64,000 nucleotides of DNA from an uncultured Prevotella sp. (GTDB lineage: Bacteria > Bacteroidota > Bacteroidia > Bacteroidales > Bacteroidaceae): positions 16,359-80,358 of the forward strand of contig CAJODK010000012.1 of NCBI GenBank assembly GCA_905233245.1. Direction: 5' to 3'. The translations under genes were made by a program, and so were the position numbers. Numbering within the stretch: the stretch's first letter is position 1; each line of letters begins with the position of its first letter. This document shows positions 47,926 to 56,300 of the stretch, one piece after another. A model generated the notes under the pieces. It saw only the letters and a list, made by a program, of their open reading frames with translations. It did no database searches and was not told the origin of the DNA.

Positions 47926-47933
47926 TACCTTTG
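47903..47933 (+). promoter_or_regulatory. Promoter embedded in the preceding terminator
   Basis: TTTG (47903-47906), 19-nt spacer, TACCTTTG (47926-47933). Only 9 nt separate the -7 box from ATG 47943, so the transcript should be nearly leaderless. Confidence 0.75.
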
Positions 47934-47942
47934 TACTCACTT

Positions 47943-49736
47943 ATGAAGAAAGCGTTTCACTACACATCATTTATCATAGGGCTACTGCTGCTGATGGTCA
48001 GCAGTGGGGCTATGGCACAGGACTATAGCGGTGCCCTTGCCAGGCAGCGTCAGATGTTTCCTCAGGAGAAGGTCTATGTGATGACCGACCGTGACCTGTA
48101 CCTCGCTGGCGATACAGCGAGGATGAGGGCGTGGATATACGACTGCAATACGCAGCGTCCTAAGTCGGCGAGTAAGTATGTGTATGTGGAACTGCGCGAT
48201 GCTGCGGATAACCTGAAGCTTCGAGTAAAGCTTTTAAGTAAGGGCTATATGGCTCTGCCAGCTGACCTAACAAGCGGTGACTACACCCTCGTGGGCTATA
48301 CCTACTACATGCTGGGCACTACGGAGGAGATGTTCTTCCGCAAGAGGTTGCACGTGATGAGTCCCAAGGACATACAGCGCGGTCTCCTGCCTGCCAACTT
48401 GCAGGTGGAGCGTCCAGTATTGGGCAAGGATATCAGTCTCTCAGAGGCTGTGCCAGTGGGTTCACAAGTGGCCATCTCCATCACCGACGACCGTCTGTGC
48501 CTTGCTGACTCGACGTCGAGCATAGTATGGTCACTCTCTCATCAGCCCGACCTCTTCACTGAGGCCGACATCGCCAAGACTCAGACGCTGTACAGCCCCT
48601 CGATGCCTTACGAGATAGGCCAGACCATCTCTGGCACGGTGTATGGCAATATCAGCACCAAGAAACCGCAGGCTGGCGTCAGGGTGAGCATGATGATACC
48701 TTCGCAAAAGATTACCGACGTCTGCGTGACGGGAGAGGACGGGCGTTTCCTCTTCAAGGGTTTCGACCTGCCTGACAGTACGCTGGTATTCCTCTCTGCC
48801 AAGAAGGGCAAGCACACCCGCATGGAGAATATCGTTGTGGACGGCGACAGCCTGCCTGAGACAGTATCTCACCTCCCTGCCCTGCCCTACTACTTCAAGC
48901 GCACGGAGAACGTACCTTCGGAGATGAAGATACTCTCTTCCACCATAGACCTCGCCAACACACAGCTCCTCGACGAGATAACGGTCAAGGGACAGAAGCG
49001 CGAGAAGGTGACGGAGACCTATCAGAACTTCGCTTCGAGCACCCTCAATGCTGACGCACTCCTCGACAGAGGAGTCCACGACCTGGAGTCAGCGATACTT
49101 CACATGCCAGGCGTACAGTACAGGGATGGCGTACTGTGCTATCAGGGCAAACCGCTCCGCTTCTTCATCGATGGCATAGAGGAGGGTTACGACCCTGATG
49201 ATGACCCTTCGATGCCCTCTGTGAGCAGCATGGTGGCACTCACCTACCCTCTCGAAATCATCGAGCGCATCGACCTCTTGCGCGCTGCTGATGCAGCCTT
49301 TCTCTCAGGCAGCGCTGGTGCCAACTCTCCTGCTATCTGTATCACCCTCAAGGATGGCGCTGATATCAGCAAGCGTTCGCACTCTACCTCGCTAAAGTTT
49401 GTGTGGCCACTGGGCTATCAGCGTTATAAGCCATTCTATCGCCCATCTCTGACCACCGCGTGGCCTGTAGTATTCTGGAATGCTGGTCTGCTCATTAAGG
49501 ACAAGCGCACCCTCGTCAATATCGTACGCAAGAATATCCATCCTCGTCTCGCTGAGGGCATCTCATCGAGCTACACCATACATATAGATGGTTTCACGCC
49601 CGAGGGTAAGGCAATACATATAGAGAAGAGCTTTGAATATTCAGGATTAAAAGAGGTCACAGTACAAGGCATCACCGGCACTCAGAGACTGAAGGACAGT
49701 CCGTCGCCATTCATGGTGGTGTCACCACAAGAGTAA
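47943..49736 (+). CDS. Exported protein with MG2-like and TonB-plug-like domains
   Basis: 597 residues. Signal peptide MKKAFHYTSFIIGLLLLMVS with GAMAQ. Residues 30-150 resemble an alpha-2-macroglobulin MG2-like domain (EKVYVMTDRDLYLAGDTARM, YVYVELRDA). A carboxypeptidase-regulatory-like segment follows (GTVYGNISTKKPQAGVRVSM, VTGEDGRFLFKGFDLPDSTL), then a TonB plug-like domain (ITVKGQKREKVTETYQNF, DLESAILHMPGVQYRDGVL, IIERIDLLRAADAAFLSG). The plug is not followed by a beta-barrel: about 90 residues remain. Bacteroidota have such barrel-less plug proteins; they may work with other outer-membrane complexes, but no function is established. ATG 47943 is chosen, since a longer frame reads through the terminator. 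Confidence 0.72.
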   Translation: MKKAFHYTSFIIGLLLLMVSSGAMAQDYSGALARQRQMFPQEKVYVMTDRDLYLAGDTARMRAWIYDCNTQRPKSASKYVYVELRDAADNLKLRVKLLSKGYMALPADLTSGDYTLVGYTYYMLGTTEEMFFRKRLHVMSPKDIQRGLLPANLQVERPVLGKDISLSEAVPVGSQVAISITDDRLCLADSTSSIVWSLSHQPDLFTEADIAKTQTLYSPSMPYEIGQTISGTVYGNISTKKPQAGVRVSMMIPSQKITDVCVTGEDGRFLFKGFDLPDSTLVFLSAKKGKHTRMENIVVDGDSLPETVSHLPALPYYFKRTENVPSEMKILSSTIDLANTQLLDEITVKGQKREKVTETYQNFASSTLNADALLDRGVHDLESAILHMPGVQYRDGVLCYQGKPLRFFIDGIEEGYDPDDDPSMPSVSSMVALTYPLEIIERIDLLRAADAAFLSGSAGANSPAICITLKDGADISKRSHSTSLKFVWPLGYQRYKPFYRPSLTTAWPVVFWNAGLLIKDKRTLVNIVRKNIHPRLAEGISSSYTIHIDGFTPEGKAIHIEKSFEYSGLKEVTVQGITGTQRLKDSPSPFMVVSPQE

Positions 49737-49860
49737 CCGAGTGGTGGTGGTAGAACAAGGCATACGTCAAGAAGGACAGCAATGGGGCGATGAGCATGGA
49801 CAGGAGCCTATGTCTTAAGGTTAATATACCGGTAAATGTTAAACTATAGCGACTCCGAAC

Positions 49861-49891
49861 TTGCTCCTTTGAACTTTTTTTATTATCTTTG
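49861..49891 (+). promoter_or_regulatory. Promoter of hom
   Basis: TTG (49861-49863), 20-nt spacer, TATCTTTG (49884-49891), 9 nt before ATG 49901. The upstream gap (49737-49860) holds nothing else I can name. Confidence 0.65.
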
Positions 49892-49900
49892 CACACAATT

Positions 49901-51025
49901 ATGGCACAAAAGATACTCAACGTGGTGCTCTGCGGCATAGGAACCGTGGGCGGCACACTTCTTGAACAGATAGCTGAGCAGCACGACTTCGTGCTGCAAC
50001 AACGTGGCATAGACATAAAGGTTGTCGGAGTGGTGGATATCTTCAACCTTCTGACCCATGAGGGCGGTATCGACCTCACAGGATTCTCGATTGATGCTTT
50101 CCGTGAGTCATTCAGCAAGTGTCCGAAGTCCAGTATTGAGGCGATACACGACAGCGTACTCGAACTTCGCAAGGAGATAGAGGGCACGATGGTCTTCGTG
50201 GACTGCACTGCGAGCTACGAGATAGCCGCCCTGTATCAGGACTTCCTCGATGCCTCGGTATCCATCGTCTGTGCCAACAAGGTGGCAGCTTCTGGCGACT
50301 ATGAGGCGTACCGCAAGTTGAAGGAGACGGCCGTCAGGAATGGCGTCAGTTACCACTACGAAACCAATGTCGGTGCTGGTCTGCCCATTCTGCACACCAT
50401 CGCCGACCTCGTGGCAAGCGGTGACCGCATCACGGGTATCGAGGCAGTGCTCTCAGGCACGCTCAACTATATCTTCAATACCATCAGCAAGGATGTCACT
50501 TTCTCCGAGGCGGTAAGGAAGGCTAAGGAGGAACGCTTCTCCGAGCCCGACCCGCGCATAGACCTCTCTGGCGTTGACGTGATAAGGAAACTCGTCATCC
50601 TCGCCCGTGAGGCAGGTTACAAGGTGAGTCAGGAGGATGTGGAGCGTCATCTCTTCGTGCCACAGGAGTATTTCGATGGCACACTGGATGATTTCTGGCG
50701 GAATCTGCCCAAACTGGATCCTTACTTCGAAGCCCTGCGCAAGGAGGTGGAGGAGCACGGGCAGTGTCTGCGCTTTGTCGCAAGGATGTCTTGCGACAAC
50801 GATACGGCACTACGTGCCTACGATAACTGCCCTGTTTGCAGCGTCTCGCTTGAGAAAGTGGCACTCGACTCCCCATTCGCTCAGTTGGAGGGTAGCAATA
50901 ATATTGTTATCCTGCATACCGAACGCTACAACCCCCACCCCATGCTCATTCAGGGCTATGGGGCAGGGGCTGGTGTCACTGCTGCAGGTGTCTTCGCCGA
51001 TATTCTTGATATCGTCAACGTCTGA
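49901..51025 (+). CDS. hom: Homoserine dehydrogenase
   Basis: 374 residues. Reduces aspartate semialdehyde to homoserine, the branch to threonine and methionine. NAD(P) Rossmann fold: NVVLCGIGTVGGTLLEQIAE (7-26). Substrate domain: VFVDCTASYEIAALYQDF, SIVCANKVAASGDYEAY, YETNVGAGLPILHTIADLVA, GIEAVLSGTLNYIFNTISKD, AKEERFSEPDPRIDLSGVDV. It resembles the dehydrogenase half of ThrA more than the ACT-domain Hom of Gram-positives, and there is no ACT domain. It stands alone between carbohydrate genes. ATG 49901 is chosen; a TTG at 49889 lies inside the -7 box. Confidence 0.94.
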   Translation: MAQKILNVVLCGIGTVGGTLLEQIAEQHDFVLQQRGIDIKVVGVVDIFNLLTHEGGIDLTGFSIDAFRESFSKCPKSSIEAIHDSVLELRKEIEGTMVFVDCTASYEIAALYQDFLDASVSIVCANKVAASGDYEAYRKLKETAVRNGVSYHYETNVGAGLPILHTIADLVASGDRITGIEAVLSGTLNYIFNTISKDVTFSEAVRKAKEERFSEPDPRIDLSGVDVIRKLVILAREAGYKVSQEDVERHLFVPQEYFDGTLDDFWRNLPKLDPYFEALRKEVEEHGQCLRFVARMSCDNDTALRAYDNCPVCSVSLEKVALDSPFAQLEGSNNIVILHTERYNPHPMLIQGYGAGAGVTAAGVFADILDIVNV

Positions 51026-51053
51026 AGACGTTTTCGTAGCAACCTCTGGTTGC
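51017..51053 (+). terminator. Hairpins between converging hom and pectate lyase genes
   Basis: AACGTC-TGAA-GACGTT (51017-51032) overlaps the hom stop codon, followed by TT; a second hairpin GCAACC-TCT-GGTTGC (51039-51053) then GTTTCGTT. Confidence 0.6.
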
Positions 51054-51059
51054 GTTTCG

Positions 51060-52679
51060 TTACTTAATAGGATAATATTCCTCGAAGGAAGCGTCAGCAT
51101 CGCTGCGCTCCGCCTTTGTATTAGCCTGCACGAGGTAGTTGGCATACACCTCGATGTCGGTATAGTAACCCTTCTTGTCCAGCGTGTAGGTTGCTGCGTT
51201 GTCCGCATTAGGATTGAGGCCGTGCGCCGTTTCCCACGCATCAGGTATGCCATCACCGTCAGAGTCCTTCTCTGCTGTGCCCTTGAGCACTGGCCATCCG
51301 CCTACGTCACTTGGCGTATCGATGAGTCCACCCATAGAGCCTCGCTTTCCCTCGTATTTGTATGTACCCGTCTTGGCATCGCTTGTCACGCGCTCGTCCA
51401 CCACGTCACGCTTGTATGATGCGCCAGCGTATTGGAGCACCTTCTCGAATGCCTTCTCCGCTGTCTGCGTGCTTACGGTATTGTAGCTGAACTTGCTGTC
51501 CAGAGCGGGGAATGCAGCCTCGCCGTGAGCGAAGAGCTCATACATCTTGGCGATAGGAGGCACACCACTCTTCTTGTCAAAGGCGATGGCAGCCGTAGCG
51601 TAGTTGTTCTTCGCCACTATTGGGAAACCCTCTACCACATTGCCCTTCATATAGAACTGTCCAGGAGTCACATTAGCAGGCTGTGGCTTATTGCAGTTGC
51701 CACAGTAAGCCGTAGGATTCAGCAGACGTGACTTGGTATTCGCCTTCGTAGCTGGGCCAGCCTTGTAGTAGTTGTTGACCATGTTGAATTTCTTAGCCTC
51801 AGCATCGGGGAATGTCTCACCACCGTAGCTCGAGTTAGAGCCCCAGTTATAGACCACATTGTTGATATAGTCCACAGGACCAGCCAATGGACTTACGTAG
51901 CCGTGGTCGAAACGAGGGTTGCGAGAGTCGTGGTCAGCCAGGAGATTGTGGTGGAAGGTAGCCTGCTCGCCGCCCCAGATGCCGCCATATCCGTGCGCAC
52001 CCTTGTCGTGCACCGACATGCGGAGGCTCTCAGACAGTATGCACCACTGCAGGGTAAACTCCTTGTTGCCATAGAATGTGCCGCACTCATCCACGCACCA
52101 CGACAGTGAGCAGTGGTCTATGATGATATTCTGGCACTCCTGTCCCGCCTTGTGGTAAGAGTTCATGGCGTCATCCTCGAAGGCTGGGTTAGCCAGTTTC
52201 TCACCCTTGTTCCAGTAGCGCTTGCCCTCGTCACCCATACGACAACGTATGTAGCGTATGATGACATTGCTTGCATTGATGCCCATTGTGTAGTTCTTCA
52301 GGCAGATGCCATCGCCAGGCGCCGTCTGTCCCAGTACTGTCACATCATTCTCCTTGATGCGCAGAGGGCACTTCAGTTCTATCGTGCCAGCCACGTCGAA
52401 TACCACGATGCGCGGTCCCTTCTGCGCCAGAGCATAGCGCAGCGTACCCACGAACTGACTTGGGTCGTCCTTTGTCTGGTCCACGCTGTAGTCCGTGTTG
52501 TCGATATAGTCATCCAGACGCGTCACGTGAATCACCTTGCCCCCTCTGCCACCAGTGGTGTAGCGGCCGTAGCCCTCAGCACCCGGGAAAGCAGGAGCGG
52601 AAGCAAACTGGGCGTTTATCAAATTGACAATTGAGAATTGAAAATTGAAAATTAAGATTAGCAGCAGTATCTTCTTCAT
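51060..52679 (-). CDS. Secreted pectate lyase (PL1-type)
   Basis: 539 residues. Right-handed beta-helix of the polysaccharide lyase 1 group: AFPGAEGYGRYTTGGRGGKV at the mature N-terminus, GTLRYALAQKGPRIVVFDVA, CPLRIKENDVTVLGQTAPGD, VIIRYIRCRMGD, IIIDHCSLSWCVDE (calcium/catalytic region), HHNLLADHDSRNPRF with the catalytic-type Arg. It cleaves polygalacturonate by beta-elimination. The C-terminal region contains DSDGDGIPDAWETAHGLNPN, a calcium-binding EF-hand-like thrombospondin repeat. The signal peptide KILLLILIFNFQFSIVNLIN is encoded by a TTGAAAATTGAAAATT simple repeat. ATG 52679 is chosen, as a longer frame crosses the promoter at 52723-52754. Confidence 0.88.
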   Translation of the reverse strand: MKKILLLILIFNFQFSIVNLINAQFASAPAFPGAEGYGRYTTGGRGGKVIHVTRLDDYIDNTDYSVDQTKDDPSQFVGTLRYALAQKGPRIVVFDVAGTIELKCPLRIKENDVTVLGQTAPGDGICLKNYTMGINASNVIIRYIRCRMGDEGKRYWNKGEKLANPAFEDDAMNSYHKAGQECQNIIIDHCSLSWCVDECGTFYGNKEFTLQWCILSESLRMSVHDKGAHGYGGIWGGEQATFHHNLLADHDSRNPRFDHGYVSPLAGPVDYINNVVYNWGSNSSYGGETFPDAEAKKFNMVNNYYKAGPATKANTKSRLLNPTAYCGNCNKPQPANVTPGQFYMKGNVVEGFPIVAKNNYATAAIAFDKKSGVPPIAKMYELFAHGEAAFPALDSKFSYNTVSTQTAEKAFEKVLQYAGASYKRDVVDERVTSDAKTGTYKYEGKRGSMGGLIDTPSDVGGWPVLKGTAEKDSDGDGIPDAWETAHGLNPNADNAATYTLDKKGYYTDIEVYANYLVQANTKAERSDADASFEEYYPIK

Positions 52680-52722
52680 AATGTTTAGTTGTTTGGTCGT
52701 TCGGTTGTTTAGTTGTTTGGTG

Positions 52723-52754
52723 CAAAGGTACAAATAAATCCTAAACTCACCAAA
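52723..52754 (-). promoter_or_regulatory. Promoter of the PL1 pectate lyase gene
   Basis: Minus strand TTTG (52754-52751), 20-nt spacer, TACCTTTG (52730-52723); leader about 37 nt, made of a CAAACAACTAAAC simple repeat. Confidence 0.82.
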
Positions 52755-53178
52755 TATTCCGAGATTTTAACATTTCGATACAGGGGCACAGAGCAAGGGA
52801 TTTCCCTTGCTAAGCAATAGACTTCTATTACTAAGCAACAAGCGCCCCTTGCTTAGAGGGGGTAGAAACCTGTGCCGAGATTTTAACTTTGTGATTTTGT
52901 TGCTTTGTGATTTTGTGTTTTTTTCGTACTCATTCATGAAAAACACTGCGGTGGTTAGCCCGAGCGGCTGGAGGCGCAAAGCCTCCAAAGAGCGTTATAC
53001 TGTCTTTGACTTTATAAAAGAAGAGAGAGGGGATAATATAATAATTTATTATTATATAGGGGTAAATAATAATTATATATTAATTATATATTAATTATAT
53101 ATTAATTATATATTATATATACGCGTACGCGCGAGGGGGAAATCACAAAATCACATTATCACAAAAATCACAAATGCC
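52755..53178. other. Gene-free A/T-rich interval
   Basis: No supportable gene. Contains CTAAGCAA repeats (52811-52860), a GGAGGC-GCAAA-GCCTCC hairpin near 52972-52988 in a sequence vaguely like the left half of a tRNA-Ser, and the tandem array at 53071-53117. Confidence 0.6.
53071..53117. repeat. 11-bp A/T tandem repeat, about four copies
   Basis: Unit AATTATATATT repeated about four times (starts 53071, 53082, 53093, 53104), then TATATATACGCGTACGCGCG, a switch from pure A/T to an alternating purine-pyrimidine tract. Confidence 0.8.
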
Positions 53179-53197
53179 AGGCAGGGTCGCCCTGCCT
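53179..53197 (-). terminator. Terminator of the pectate lyase/peptide operon
   Basis: AGGCAGGG (53179-53186) pairs with CCCTGCCT (53190-53197), followed on the minus strand by GGCATTTGTGATTTTTG. Confidence 0.6.
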
Positions 53198-53233
53198 AGC
53201 ACTCATACTTTCTTGTTGCTTAGCTCCTGCAGA

Positions 53234-53383
53234 CTACTGCTTTTCCTTCTCGAAGTCGTCCTCGAACTCTGCATGGAATGAGTCACCAGGAATATTCTCT
53301 CCCTTGGATACAGTATCAAGGAGATGTTGACGTATTACAACAGTCTGAATTTCTGGAACTTGATAATTTTTCATTTCTTTCAT
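53234..53383 (-). CDS. 49-residue peptide with acidic AEFEDDF tail
   Basis: ATG 53383 to TAG 53234; an alternative ATG at 53374 gives 46 residues beginning MKNYQVPE. The sequence is MKEMKNYQVPEIQTVVIRQH, then LLDTVSKGENIPG, ending DSFHAEFEDDFEKEKQ. It lies 5 nt behind the stop of the 1868-residue pectate lyase gene, so it is translated from the same mRNA, and a hairpin terminator follows. The plan mirrors the 56-residue peptide at 9131-9301 (MK plus aromatic plus x-x-P start; variable middle; AEFEDDFE), and SFHAEFEDDF resembles the last residues SFHVDFEDAF of the kinase at 6083-6919. No signal peptide or membrane helix. Function unknown. Confidence 0.75.
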   Translation of the reverse strand: MKEMKNYQVPEIQTVVIRQHLLDTVSKGENIPGDSFHAEFEDDFEKEKQ

Positions 53384-53388
53384 AATTT

Positions 53389-56300
53389 TCAATATTTTAC
53401 TATGTATTTTTTACCTTTCTTGATGAACATACCCGTCTTTGCAGTACCATTGACACGCTGTCCTGCAATATTGTAGATAGCATCACTGGTATGCTGGTCC
53501 TTGCTCTGTTTGACCGCCTCAATAGCTGTTGGATAGTCTATACCCTCATCAATCAAAATTACATTGATAGAATTCTGAGTTTGGGTTATAGTAGAAGAAT
53601 ACTCACTATTATTTGTGATCTGCATATACCACCTGTATGGATTTACGTTGGTAGAGCCTGACGTCATGTGACTTATCTTGCCACCTCCCATATACCAGTA
53701 GTCATTTGTTGCATTTGCCTCCAACGTTGTGTACGTACCAGTGAATGTGTAGGTTTTGGCTGTGGTGGAACATGACATAGAACCATTCGCAGCAGCGTAA
53801 ATCTTGTTATCTACAGCTGACATCGTAATAGCACCAGCAGATTTTACCCTTATCAAATATGGTTTGTTAGGTATAGTGTTACCTGTTGTCTTCTTGAAGA
53901 GCACCAAATAATCTTCATCATCAGCAGTAATCTCACCATCATTGTTGGTATCCATCACTGGACACATAGCGAATATCTCTGCAATGTCACACTGGTCAGC
54001 ATAAGCAGTTACATCTACTGCAAACGGAACATAGAATGAAGTCCACTTATTGACAAGACCTGAGCCATATGTTCTGGTATATGTCACACCATCATCATAT
54101 ATCTTCTCTTCAGTGCCTGTATACTCAGCGCCATCTATCAGTTCGAGGTCATCAGCGTCAACGGTATTCTGAGTCCAAACAGCCTGGAAGTTTGTGGCTG
54201 AGGTAATAGCGTAGGTAGCGACAATGACTACATTAGTACCATTGACTGACCAACCCTCAAAGGTGTAGCCCTCACGCTCTGGGTCAGCAGGTGCAGTAGC
54301 ATATGAGCCACTCTCGATGCTCTGAGTAGAGCCTACCTGAGTACCCTGGCTGTAGAACTTGACATCATACTCGTCAGCCTCAACTGCATTAGGCACGTAC
54401 TTTGTACCGTCAGCATTGTAGGTGGTGTATGAGCTGTTAGCAACTGCATTGTTGAACTCAGTGATGTCCTCTGCAGGGATGGTCGTAGTGTAGCTATCCC
54501 ACAGCACTACCTTGCCTGCTCCTGAATACTGTTCGCAGACGTCAGGAACATTCAGCACTGGGTCAATGTTGTGCACTACATAACTGCTCCAGGTCTGAGT
54601 AGGAACCCATGTGTTAGAGTTAGTACCAGTGCCACCAGCCCATGTATATTCCTCGTCATACTTGGATGGAGCATTGAGGTATGTGAAGTAGGTAGAGTTG
54701 TTGATGACACGCCTACAGTTGTCATAGACGATGCTGTACTCCTTGCTGTCAGTACGTATGTTGGTAGTACCCTCACCACGCAGACGGACCGGAGCCTTTG
54801 AGTCCTTGAAGTAGCATGACTCAATATATCCTATAGCACCTGCACGCAGGTCGTAACCATCCTCAGCATTGACGATGTAGTTGTTCACATAGTGCAGATG
54901 ACCATAACGCTGCAGTGGCAGACGAGAACCTACAATATCCTTAAACTTATTGTGGTGCATCGTGATGGTACGGTCATAGTTGTCACTGTTACCCTTACCA
55001 AAGAGGCAAGCCTTGTAGTGGTCATGGAAGTAGTTGTACGAGAGGGTTACCCACTGTACGTTATTCTTTATATCTACAAGACCATCGTAGCGGTCCACAT
55101 TGGTAGCATTGCCATTGAAGAACTCACAGTGGTCAATCCAGATGTGTGAACCAGAGTCGGTAGAAGCAGAGATGGCATCAGCCTGTATGCCTATACAGTC
55201 TGGGTCGCCCACCTCTGTCTGCACACCGTCACGCATAGCCACAATCTTGTTCTCGCCACTCTTCAGGATTGGCACACTGTTCATGGTGAAACGGCAGTTG
55301 CGTATGATGACGTTGTGAGCACACTGCAGATTGAATGTAATACGTGAAATCAGCGGAGCATTGCCATTGGCATCAGCGATACCGATGAGAGTCTTATTGC
55401 TCTGTACCATGATGCGCTCACCATAAGTGGTAGCAACACCCTCACTGCCATCTTGAGCATCGCAGAGATGACCTGTAGAGAGGGCATCCACGTATGCTGT
55501 CACACCAGTAGTGATGTCGTGGTCTATGAGGATGATGTATGGGGTGTTAGACTGGAGATAGCCCTGAAGCTGTGTGAAGTTGCTTGCATATACCACCTCA
55601 CCGCCCTGACCGCCAGTAGTACCACCAGCATGGTAGTGAGCACCTGATGTGCCTTCGTATTTAGCGAAGCCGTCGATAGTCCAGTTTCTGCCTGAAGTAT
55701 CACTCTGCTTGGTGAAGTTAGCCGTCAGAGAGAGGTTGCCTGTTACCGTAGTGGTGTAGGAGGCATCCGTGCTGACAGGAGTACCGCCGTCAGTCCAGTT
55801 GGTGAAGGCATAACCAGAAGCTGGTGTAGCGGTGAACGTCACTGAAGCCCCAGATACTACGGTACCAGAAGGCGATACAGTAGCAGAACCACCATTGCCT
55901 GCAGAAACTGCTACTGTGTAGGTAGTTACAACAGGCTGAGCTACGGTGTAGTTGATGGTATAGGTCTTCTGAGTGCCATCCTCAGCAGTAACGGTCACGG
56001 TAGTCGTAGCTGCATTGCCGCTGATAGTACCGTAAGATACGGCTGCTGTAGCCTTAGAGTCAGTGCATGTGGCAACTACAACAGGTACCGATGTAGTACC
56101 CTCAGCGAGCTCTATATCGTAAGATGTAGTGTTAGCAGAGAAACCACTTACCGTCGTGCCACCACTCTTCAGGTCAGACAGTGTGCAGACGCTGCTCTTA
56201 GGAGTGGATGAACCGCCTGATGTGCGAGTAACGGTCACCTTCTGCAGGTACATAGACTTTTCCGAATTTCTGTATAGATAGAATGTAGATAAACCACTCA

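Noticed and set aside
49889-49900. TTG start for homoserine dehydrogenase
   Set aside because: The TTG is part of the -7 box TATCTTTG; ATG 49901 matches the family N-terminus.
52945-52990. Sequence GTTAGCCCGAGCGGCTGGAG resembling the D arm of a serine tRNA
   Set aside because: No acceptor pairing and no T arm (GGTTCGAATCC-like) in the following 80 nt; at best a tRNA fragment, so not annotated.
53071-53117. Possible CRISPR-like array
   Set aside because: Units of 11 bp are directly adjacent without spacers, A/T only, and no cas genes are present.
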